Positions 1 through 7,611 of a DNA stretch of 64,000 bases are shown piece after piece (the stretch's first letter is position 1; every line of letters starts with the position of its first letter). Below the pieces are notes generated by a model. That model saw nothing but the letters and a program-made list of their open reading frames with translations. It did not search any database and had not been told where the DNA came from. The translations under genes and the position numbers were made by a program. This DNA comes from Laspinema sp. D2d (lineage in GTDB: Bacteria > Cyanobacteriota > Cyanobacteriia > Cyanobacteriales > Laspinemataceae): positions 98,967 through 162,966 of the forward strand of contig NZ_JAMXFC010000009.1 of the NCBI RefSeq assembly GCF_025370755.1, written 5' to 3'.

Positions 1-1459
1 GGTCAATTTCCCAGCCTTGCCACTGCCGGGGTCCTGAACATTGATGAGCAATTAATAATCCCCACAGAGTATTTTTTTCAATGATGGGAACGACCAATTT
101 TGCTCGGACTTCAATGCTTTTCATAAACTCCACTAAACAGGGGAGCACCTGTCCAGCATCCCGATCCACTAAGGCACAAATTCGTCCTTCGATATACCGT
201 TGATAATTTTCCGTGGGAAACACTTCTGGGGGGAAAACTCGATTTAAGACTTTCAGCCAACCGGGTTTAACAGCTTCAGCGATCGCACTGCCGGTTCCAT
301 CCTCCCAAACACGATAGACGAGGACGCGATCGCACCCGAGCACTTGCTGCACTTCCTCAACGGTGGTGCTCAAAATCGCCGTTAAATCCAAAGATTGGCG
401 AATCCGTTGGGCGATCGCCCCCAGCAACCGTTCCCGTTCCACCTGTTGCCGCATCGCCTCTTCCGCCTGTTTGCGATCGCTGATATTCAACATCACTCCA
501 TCGGCAATGACATCCCCATTCTCCATCCAAGTATAATGGGTATTGTCTTGCACCCACTTCAGTTCTCCGGACGCACTAATAATGCGAAATTCCTGATGAT
601 CCCGGGGTTGTTGTCTCCCCCCGAGGGAGGCAATGCGCTCACGAAACCCCTCGCGATCGTGGGGATGGACCCGGCCAAATAATCCCCATAAATCGGCCAT
701 TGCATCCATTGGGTCGATGCCGGTGAGTTCTTTAATGCCATCGCTGATAAAGGGCACTGTAATTCGTCCATCGGTGCGCATGATCGCCCGATACATCACC
801 CCAGGCAAGTTGGCGGCGATCGCGGAAAACTGGCGATCGCGTTGCTCTCGTCGGGCAATTTCAATTTCTAGCCGTTCCACCGTCCGGGCTAATTCCGCAG
901 TTCGCTCTTGTACCAACGCTTCTAGGCTTTGATTTTGGCGATCAATCTTAGAAATCAATTGATCCCGTTCCTGCTCCGCCTGTTTTTGCTCTGTGATATC
1001 TTGTACCAGAGATAAAATCGAAATCGGATGTCCCCCCTCATCTAACAGCGCGGAATTATGCCACTCACACCAAATTACTTCCCCGTCTTTTGTATAGTTT
1101 CGGTGATAAACCACATTGTGAGATTCTTCTCCCTCAATGAGGCGAGTGACGGCTTCCGCAACTAAGCCTTCATCTTCCGGATAGTTACAAGGCCACTGTT
1201 GCCGAGGAATACCGATGACCTCTGCCGCCTTCCAACCCAGAATTTTTTCGGCTTGGGACGACCACCGCTTTACTCCGATCTCACAATCCCACTCGATCGC
1301 CCCTAGGGGAAAATTTTCTACATGAAAGGTTAATCTTTGGTAAGCCTGCCGCAGTTCTTCTTGATTCGATGGGAGACTTTCCCTACCCTCCAAGGGGGGA
1401 CGGGTGGGGGCGGCCCAGTTAGTCATCCGGTTCTCTGGCTGTTGGCTAAAATTTTGCAT
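1..1459 (-). CDS. PAS/GAF sensor protein, C-terminus beyond the window
   Basis: The reading frame is open from an ATG at 1459 to the left edge, about 486 residues, so the 3' end is missing. An N-terminal PAS/PAC domain (motifs FHVENFPLGAIEWD and SLVQDITEQKQAEQ) is followed by a coiled-coil linker, a second PAS_3-type domain (ending VMLNISDRKQAEEAM) and a GAF domain (IAQRIRQSLDL...VLVYRVWEDGTG...WGLLIAHQC). Such arrays usually end in a histidine kinase or GGDEF output, which would lie outside the window. The start at 1459 has a GGAAGGAAGGA stretch directly upstream; an internal ATG at 1426 is the alternative. The GAF carries a Cys (LPCLVEF) where bilin-binding GAFs have Cys-His, but the His is absent, so photosensing is not supported. 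A cytosolic sensor is likely because I see no membrane segment. Confidence 0.85.
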   Translation of the reverse strand, partial: MQNFSQQPENRMTNWAAPTRPPLEGRESLPSNQEELRQAYQRLTFHVENFPLGAIEWDCEIGVKRWSSQAEKILGWKAAEVIGIPRQQWPCNYPEDEGLVAEAVTRLIEGEESHNVVYHRNYTKDGEVIWCEWHNSALLDEGGHPISILSLVQDITEQKQAEQERDQLISKIDRQNQSLEALVQERTAELARTVERLEIEIARREQRDRQFSAIAANLPGVMYRAIMRTDGRITVPFISDGIKELTGIDPMDAMADLWGLFGRVHPHDREGFRERIASLGGRQQPRDHQEFRIISASGELKWVQDNTHYTWMENGDVIADGVMLNISDRKQAEEAMRQQVERERLLGAIAQRIRQSLDLTAILSTTVEEVQQVLGCDRVLVYRVWEDGTGSAIAEAVKPGWLKVLNRVFPPEVFPTENYQRYIEGRICALVDRDAGQVLPCLVEFMKSIEVRAKLVVPIIEKNTLWGLLIAHQCSGPRQWQGWEID

Positions 1460-1804
1460 TCCTTCCTTCCCGAACTCAAACCCCTCAAGGTTTCACAACT
1501 GCTATTTTCCAGCGGCAGTGGCTTTCCTGACGACCTCCAGCCGAGAACCCCAAACCATCTCGGGGGTCGAGTTTTGGTCCCTGACGCTTTCCAGATTTGG
1601 CCTGAACCCGCCGGTTTTTTGGACTCCCAAGGGAGGAATTCCGTTAATCCTAGGCTTTCACGACAAAAATCCCAGAGAGTTTACGTCAGGGTGGGCACTG
1701 CCTGCATTCCCTAATTTTAGGGTTTGCCATCTCTTTATATTCTGTCGTGAAAAAGACCCAGTTGCCAAAAAAGTTTGACAACTGGAGAACAGCAGGGGAG
1801 AAGT
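1460..1804. other. intergenic region
   Basis: No credible gene is seen here; the overlapping frames on the plus strand have no family resemblance. It holds the likely terminator of the hydrolase gene (1749-1785) and must also hold the promoter of the minus-strand sensor gene that starts at 1459. Confidence 0.6.
1749..1785 (-). terminator. intrinsic terminator of the hydrolase gene
   Basis: Arms 1758-1769 and 1774-1785 pair 11 of 12 around a 4-base loop, and on the minus strand they are followed by a run of five T. It lies about 20 bases after the stop of the alpha/beta hydrolase. Confidence 0.7.
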
Positions 1805-2695
1805 TCAGGACCTTCCCCATTCCAGAATGTGCTTCGCCGTCATCTGGGGTTGTTCTAAATGAGGAACGTGACCACAGTTGGGAATCCAGATTAGCTTACT
1901 TGAAGCGATCGCTTCTGAGAATTTGTAAGCATCTGCTGTTCCCAAAATTTGGTCATCTTCTCCCCATAAAATTAGAGTCGGTTTCTCTACCTGCTCAATT
2001 TTATCCGCTAAAAAGTTGTAACCGCCGCTTTTGGTAAAAGCAATTGTACCGTGATCCCACCCCGGCATCTGTAAATGGAGACTCGCACAAGCGGCGGCAT
2101 CTGCTGACGCTAACGCGCGATCGCAATACGCTTTCAAACTGATTTGTTGGCGAATTCGAGGATTTCTTAAAAATTGGGTTGCCAAATACCCCAAGGGAGG
2201 AAACATCATTTTCCCCATTGCCGGACCCTTGGCAAAACCGGCACTATCAATTAATACCAATTTTTCCACCGCATTGGGGTAAGATAGGGTAAAATCGAGG
2301 GCCGCTGCACCTCCCATCGATACCCCTACTAAAATCATCGGCTGTTGAATGAACTGAGTCCAAAATTCATATAAATGGGTTTTAATTGCCCGGGGTGTAA
2401 TCGGGATTTCTGGCAGGCGATGGGTAAATCCAAATCCCAATAAATCCATCGCCCAAGTTTCCTGTTCCCCTGCCAGCAACGGCAGCAAACGGCGAAACTC
2501 AAACACGGAACTATCAAACCCATGTAGCAACAAAATCGGCGAACCCCCTTGACCTTCCCGAACAAAACTCGTGGGAATTGGGCGATCGCTCAAGGAAGTC
2601 AGGATATCCTGACATTCAATGCTCTGTGCCAGGGCGATCGAAGTGGATTCAGTCAAAAACTCAACAGCAGAAGGCAGAAAACTCGGAAACATCAT
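1805..2695 (-). CDS. alpha/beta fold hydrolase
   Basis: A 296-residue protein of the alpha/beta hydrolase superfamily (AB_hydrolase_1). The oxyanion-hole motif LLLHGFDSS lies near residue 58, the nucleophile elbow GVSMGG puts the catalytic serine at 126, the acid is probably in WGEDDQIL, and the histidine is in CGHVPHLEQP near the C-terminus. Cyanobacterial relatives are haloperoxidase- or esterase-like enzymes and some are plastid-targeted in plants; the substrate cannot be told from sequence. Two adjacent ATG codons open the frame (2695 and 2692) and either could be used. It is divergent from the GH57 gene with about 85 bases between starts, so the two probably share a promoter region. Its own terminator follows at 1749-1785. 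Confidence 0.9.
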   Translation of the reverse strand: MMFPSFLPSAVEFLTESTSIALAQSIECQDILTSLSDRPIPTSFVREGQGGSPILLLHGFDSSVFEFRRLLPLLAGEQETWAMDLLGFGFTHRLPEIPITPRAIKTHLYEFWTQFIQQPMILVGVSMGGAAALDFTLSYPNAVEKLVLIDSAGFAKGPAMGKMMFPPLGYLATQFLRNPRIRQQISLKAYCDRALASADAAACASLHLQMPGWDHGTIAFTKSGGYNFLADKIEQVEKPTLILWGEDDQILGTADAYKFSEAIASSKLIWIPNCGHVPHLEQPQMTAKHILEWGRS

Positions 2696-2780
2696 TTTAG
2701 CTAGAGTCCAAAAGTGTCAGTTGCAAGACACTCAATCAACGGTAAACTAAAAATAGCACGTCAAAGCAGCAATTAAAATT

Positions 2781-4280
2781 ATGGTTTCTCTCGCTCCCAC
2801 ACCCACAGAACTTCCCAAATTAGATGAATTTGCCCAAGGATTACCCAATATTTGCGGCTGGGAAAAATCAGTTCGTTCTGTGGTTCAACACAACGAACCT
2901 GTATTTTTGCCTATTACAAATATCCGATTAGAAGATATTAGTGCTGCATTTGCGATCGCCTTGCATATGCACCAACCCACCATCCCTGCCGGACCCAATG
3001 GTGAGTATATCGGCCACTTACAATATATGTTTGAACATACCGGCGAAGGCGATAATCACAATGCCGGACCCTTCTCCTGGTGCTACAGTCGCATGGGGGA
3101 ATTTATCCCTGAACTCGTTGCCAACGGTTGTAATCCCCGAGTCATGTTAGATTACTCGGGCAATTTATTGTGGGGATTGCGACAAATGGGACGCCATGAT
3201 GTCATTGATAGTCTCAAACGCATCACCTGCGACCCCCAATATTATCTCCATGTTGAATGGTTAGGAACCATGTGGAGTCATGCCGTAGTTCCCTCCACTC
3301 CCCTGCCGGATCTCAAACTACATATTCAAGCATGGCAACATTATTTTGCTTCAATTTTTGGCTGGGAAGCCCTCGCCCGAGTCAAAGGATTTTCTCCTCC
3401 AGAAATGCACCTTCCTAACCATCCGGATACCCTTTTTGAGTTTATCAAAGCCCTCAAAGAAAGTGGCTATCGCTGGATTATGGTTCAAGAACATTCTGTG
3501 GAAACCTTAGAGGGTCATAGCCTCGGATACAAACATCTTCCTCACCGCCTAATTGCTCGAAATTCCAATGGGGAAACCACCAGCATCACCGCTTTAATTA
3601 AAACCCAAGGGTCTGATACAAAATTAGTGGCTCAAATGCAGCCTTATTATGAAGCCAAAACCCTGTCTAAACAACAAATTGGTTCCGTGACTGTTCCCCC
3701 GATTGTTACCCAAATTGGGGACGGGGAAAATGGAGGCGTGATGATGAATGAATTTCCCGATGGATTCAAACGGACCACCTATGAAATCGCCCAAAATAAT
3801 GGGGGAAAATCGGGAACTGTTGCTCTGAATGGGACGGAATATTTAGAACTCATTGAAGCCGCAGGCTGTTCCCCGGAGGATTATTCTCCTTGTCAAGCGG
3901 TGCAACAACATAAAATCTGGCAACGGCTTGATCCAGAGAATGTCACCCCAGAAAAAATGGCCGAGGCGATCGCGCAGTTAAAGCAAGAAGACCATCAATT
4001 TCATGTAGATGGTTCCTCCTGGACGAATAACCTCAATTGGGTGCAAGGCTATGAAAATGTAGTCGGACCGATGAATTCCCTCAGCGCCCTATTTCATCAA
4101 AAAATCGATCCGCTCATGGGTGATGAAAACTTTACCCAAGAACCGCGTTATCGTCAAGCCTTACTGAACAATTTGTTAACCCAAACCAGTTGTTTCCGCT
4201 ACTGGGGACAAGGAATGTGGACTGACTTCGCCCGGTCCATTTATGAACGGGCGATCGCGCAGTTAAATAACGACTTTTAA
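2781..4280 (+). CDS. glycoside hydrolase family 57 protein
   Basis: 499 residues. The family 57 signature HMHQP is at residues 62-66, and PPEMHLP (Glu208) matches the catalytic nucleophile region of GH57. The family acts on alpha-1,4/1,6 glucans (amylases, amylopullulanases, branching enzymes), so a role in glycogen or maltodextrin turnover in the cytosol is the best guess. There is no signal peptide. The length is shorter than the 600-700 residues of many GH57 amylases and typical of the compact subgroup common in cyanobacteria. The ATG at 2781 follows an A-rich stretch with no strong ribosome binding site. Transcription is divergent from the hydrolase and convergent with the peptidase; the gap on that side is full of repeats. 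Confidence 0.9.
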   Translation: MVSLAPTPTELPKLDEFAQGLPNICGWEKSVRSVVQHNEPVFLPITNIRLEDISAAFAIALHMHQPTIPAGPNGEYIGHLQYMFEHTGEGDNHNAGPFSWCYSRMGEFIPELVANGCNPRVMLDYSGNLLWGLRQMGRHDVIDSLKRITCDPQYYLHVEWLGTMWSHAVVPSTPLPDLKLHIQAWQHYFASIFGWEALARVKGFSPPEMHLPNHPDTLFEFIKALKESGYRWIMVQEHSVETLEGHSLGYKHLPHRLIARNSNGETTSITALIKTQGSDTKLVAQMQPYYEAKTLSKQQIGSVTVPPIVTQIGDGENGGVMMNEFPDGFKRTTYEIAQNNGGKSGTVALNGTEYLELIEAAGCSPEDYSPCQAVQQHKIWQRLDPENVTPEKMAEAIAQLKQEDHQFHVDGSSWTNNLNWVQGYENVVGPMNSLSALFHQKIDPLMGDENFTQEPRYRQALLNNLLTQTSCFRYWGQGMWTDFARSIYERAIAQLNNDF

Positions 4281-4336
4281 CCCTCTAAGTTCAACATCAA
4301 GACGTCAGTCCTGATTAATAAACCTCCTGCTTTCAT

Positions 4337-4524
4337 TCTGGATTGATCCCCCTCCCGTCCCCCTTAGATCCCCCTCCCGTCCCCCTTAAGAAGGGGGAAG
4401 CCAGAGGAATGAATGTTTATTTAACGGGGGAAGCCAGAGGGATAATTGTTTGTTTAACGGGGGAGGCCAGAGGAATGAATGTTTAATTGCTGGGGGAAGT
4501 CAGAGGAATACTTGTTTGTTTAAC
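4337..4524. repeat. tandem repeat block, four 33-bp units plus a duplicated C-rich unit
   Basis: Four consecutive 33-base units start at 4393, 4426, 4459 and 4492. Each begins with GGGGG, continues with AAGCCAGAGG (with variants) and ends in TTTAAC or a close variant. Just before them, from about 4347 to 4390, a C-rich unit (GATCCCCCTCCCGTCCCCCTTA) occurs twice and can pair with the G-runs. There are no unique spacers, so this is not CRISPR. Confidence 0.85.
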
Positions 4525-4621
4525 GGGGGGTTCAAGAAATTTATGCAAGAAGTCTAATATTTGTAGTAAGGAATTTCCATAAAAAAAGGCGGCATTACGA
4601 GGTCTTAATGCATTACTAAAG

Positions 4622-4640
4622 CCCCCCTTAATAAGGGGGG
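4622..4640. terminator. GC-rich perfect palindrome, probable bidirectional terminator
   Basis: Two 9-base arms (CCCCCCTTA and TAAGGGGGG) are separated by one base, between convergent genes GH57 and prolyl oligopeptidase. Motifs of this kind, followed as here by a GGTTGGGGGGATC tail, recur between cyanobacterial genes. It may be a repeat element as much as a terminator. Confidence 0.5.
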
Positions 4641-4700
4641 TTGGGGGGATCTCCCCTACAAGTTTTATTTTTTGGAGTTCCCTAACGACTGAAGTTGTTA

Positions 4701-6770
4701 CTACTTAACGGGGATATCCATCTCTAGGGTTCTGACTAGAAATGCCCATTTATCAGCAGCTTCTTCAATGATTTTTGCCGTGGGTTTTCCGGCACCATGT
4801 CCCGCTTTGGTTTCAATGCGAATCAAGACGGGTGCATTGGAGGTATGTGCTTCTTGTAAGGCAGCGGCGAACTTGAAACTATGTGCGGGAACAACGCGAT
4901 CATCGTGGTCCGCTGTAGTAATCAGCGTGGCGGGGTAGGCAGTACCGGGTTTGAGGTTATGTAAGGGAGAGTAAGCATACAAGGCTTTAAATTCATCGGG
5001 ATTATCCGGGGAACCGTAATCAGAACACCAGGCCCAGCCGATGGTAAACTTGTGGAAGCGTAACATATCCATGACGCCGACGGCAGGGAGGGCGGCAGCG
5101 AACAGGTCCGGACGTTGTGTCATACAGGCACCGACTAATAATCCGCCATTGCTGCCACCGGCGATCGCCAGTTTCTGGGGTCGCGTGTACTGATGTTCGA
5201 TTAACCACTCCGCAGCGGCAATAAAATCATCAAATACATTTTGTTTATTGAGCTTCGTCCCCCCTTGATGCCAATCTTCTCCGTATTCTCCCCCACCGCG
5301 CAGATTGGGAATGGCAATGATGCCGCCTAGTTCCATCCAGACGACTTGGGAAACGGAAAAACTCGGGGTGAGGGAAATGTTAAATCCCCCATATCCATAC
5401 AAATAGGTGGGATTATTTCCATCCCGTTGAATTCCCTGTTTATGGATAATGAACATCGGCACTTGAGTACCATCTTTACTGGGGTAAAAGATTTGCTCCG
5501 TTGTATAGTTATCCGGGTTAAAGTCTACCTCGGGTTTTCGATACAGGGTACTCTCCCCCGTCACCATATTGTAACGATAAATCATGGGTGGGGTGGTAAA
5601 GCTGGTGAAACTATAAAAGGTTTCAGTATCGTGGCGTTTGCCATTAAATCCACCGGCAGAACCAATTCCCGGTAATTCGACTTCTCGAATGAAGGAACCA
5701 TCGAGGTTAAATAGTTTAATTTGACTGCGAGCATCTTTGAGATAATCGGCGACAAACTGATTATTTAAAAGGCCAATACTTTCTAAGGTTTCTGGTGCTT
5801 CGGGAATGAGTTCTTGAACCTCACGGGTACGAATATTCAGGGAAATCACCCGACTCCGGGGGGCATTTAAGTCCGTTTGAAACCAAAACAAATCCCCTTC
5901 TTTATCGATGAACCCATACTGTGCTTCAAATTCGGTAATTAATTCGATGACTTCCGCATCAGGATGGGTTAAATCTTTGTAAAATACCAAATTTTTCGGG
6001 TCGGTACCGCGCCAGACGGAGATAATGAGAACGGTGCCATCTTCACTGACTCCCCCGCTAAATCCCCATTCTTTTTGGTCGGGACGATGATAGATTAAAA
6101 TATCATCCGATTGGGGAGTGCCGAGGCGATGGTAGAAGAGTTTTTGATAATAGTTAACATCTTCATATTGACCTTTGGTGTTGGGTTCATCATAGCGACT
6201 ATAGAAAAACCCTTGATGATCGTGGGTCCAAGAAGCCCCGGAGAATTTAAGCCATTTGAGATGGTCGGATAAATCTTCGCCGGTTTCAATGTCACGAACT
6301 TTCCACTCTTGCCAATCCGAACCGGAGGAAGAGAGGCCATAGGCCATGAATTGAGCATTTTCACTAATGGCAATCCCCCCTAGGGCGATGGTACCATCTT
6401 CAGAGAGCTTGTTGGGGTCGAGTAAGACCCGAGGTTGATCATCAAGGTGATTGAGGACATAGAGAACACTTTGATTTTGGAGTCCATCGTTTTTAAAATA
6501 AAAATACCGATCGCCTTTTTTAAAGGGGATACCGTATTTTTCATAATCCCAAAGTTCCGTCAAGCGATGTTTGAGGCGATCGCGTTGAGGAATTTCGTTA
6601 AGATAAGCAAAGGTCACCGTATTTTGCGCTTCTACCCAAGCTTTGGTTTCCTCAGCGTCAGGGTCTTCCAACCAACGATAGGGGTCGGAAATCTGGATAC
6701 CGTGGTAGTCATCCACGATATCGCTTTTACGAGTCTGGGGATAGCTGAGGGTTCCGTCGAAATAGGACAT
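4701..6770 (-). CDS. prolyl oligopeptidase (S9A family)
   Basis: 689 residues, matching the usual length of the family. This serine peptidase cleaves short peptides after proline and normally acts in the cytosol; no signal peptide is seen. The N-terminus (DPYRWLED, then a stretch ending in W.EAQN) is diagnostic of S9A. The middle is the seven-bladed propeller, and the C-terminal catalytic domain carries Ser540 in GGSNGG, Asp624 in DHDDRVVP and His658 in AGHGAG, with spacing close to the pig enzyme. All three triad residues are present, so it should be active. The start ATG at 6770 has good context; an in-frame extension is not needed. It is convergent with GH57 and divergent from the next kinase across 840 bases. 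Confidence 0.95.
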   Translation of the reverse strand: MSYFDGTLSYPQTRKSDIVDDYHGIQISDPYRWLEDPDAEETKAWVEAQNTVTFAYLNEIPQRDRLKHRLTELWDYEKYGIPFKKGDRYFYFKNDGLQNQSVLYVLNHLDDQPRVLLDPNKLSEDGTIALGGIAISENAQFMAYGLSSSGSDWQEWKVRDIETGEDLSDHLKWLKFSGASWTHDHQGFFYSRYDEPNTKGQYEDVNYYQKLFYHRLGTPQSDDILIYHRPDQKEWGFSGGVSEDGTVLIISVWRGTDPKNLVFYKDLTHPDAEVIELITEFEAQYGFIDKEGDLFWFQTDLNAPRSRVISLNIRTREVQELIPEAPETLESIGLLNNQFVADYLKDARSQIKLFNLDGSFIREVELPGIGSAGGFNGKRHDTETFYSFTSFTTPPMIYRYNMVTGESTLYRKPEVDFNPDNYTTEQIFYPSKDGTQVPMFIIHKQGIQRDGNNPTYLYGYGGFNISLTPSFSVSQVVWMELGGIIAIPNLRGGGEYGEDWHQGGTKLNKQNVFDDFIAAAEWLIEHQYTRPQKLAIAGGSNGGLLVGACMTQRPDLFAAALPAVGVMDMLRFHKFTIGWAWCSDYGSPDNPDEFKALYAYSPLHNLKPGTAYPATLITTADHDDRVVPAHSFKFAAALQEAHTSNAPVLIRIETKAGHGAGKPTAKIIEEAADKWAFLVRTLEMDIPVK

Positions 6771-7611
6771 ACACTTAGGGAATTAAGGAGTGTATTCTAG
6801 TGTAGCGTTTTGCCTAGAGGATTGAAGCATTGCCTGTGAGTGTGATGGCGTTTGTACCTACTGACTATAATGGGCGATCGGCAGCGATCGGGTCCCAGGA
6901 TCCCCCTTCCGAATCAAGACCCCTCCCTCGGGAGGAATGGGGATAGAACCGCCACAGGTGGGGGTAATAGCAACCCCGAGGGCCATTTGCAGTTTGAGGC
7001 TGGAACTCGGATTCCCCAACCCGAGGCGATCGGTAATCATCTCCAGATTTTCCCCTCAGTCGAGGCAGAATAGAAACAACTCAATTGCAGTTGCAATTGA
7101 GTTCTACTCGTCACCGAATTTTTCCCCACTCCATGTACCCTAACAAGAGAGAAAGGGAAAAACATCGGGTGTAGAAACAGCTTAATGCTAGGGTAGGGTC
7201 TAAATCCTCCGGGGTGTCACCCCATAGGGGGAGCACGACTCTCTCAAACTCTAACTGATCCTGATCCAGCGCGGCTAGGACTAAGGGTTTTCTGAAACAG
7301 ATAACCTGTCCTGGAGCGTCTACAGAGCGGTTATCAGGGAAAAATGCCCTCTTGTTTACCCCGGTCTAAAGCGGACCCCGAGAAAGTGGGTATCCCCCCT
7401 AAATCGCCTGTATCAATGAATGGAGGAATTGTCCGTTGCCTGGACTACATAAATTAGATTGAGGTAAATGCTTCCAGTTCCGACTTATTTAGAATACAAG
7501 CGCCAGCAATTGGGTAGCCAACAATGGGAAGTATAAAAAAGCCGTTTTGAATTAACCCCGTATTCGAGTGAAGTTGACCCTTTCTTTTTTTACAGTGCTA
7601 CATTTTTTACT
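6771..7611. other. long divergent intergenic region
   Basis: No convincing gene lies in these 840 bases; small frames on both strands at 6850-7140 look like chance. It should contain promoters for the peptidase (leftward) and the kinase (rightward), with a long 5' leader likely for the kinase. A TATAAT hexamer occurs at 6866-6871 on the plus strand without a convincing -35 partner. A perfect dyad at 7078-7103 is the clearest signal. Confidence 0.6.
7078..7103. promoter_or_regulatory. perfect 12-bp inverted repeat, operator-like
   Basis: AACTCAATTGCA at 7078-7089 is mirrored exactly by TGCAATTGAGTT at 7092-7103 with two bases between. It has balanced base composition and no T-run, so it looks more like a binding site for a dimeric regulator than a terminator. 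It lies about 510 bases before the kinase start and 310 bases before the peptidase start. The regulator is unknown. Confidence 0.5.

Noticed and set aside
4393..4524. Possible CRISPR array
   Set aside because: The 33-base units are directly contiguous with no unique spacers, and no cas genes are nearby.
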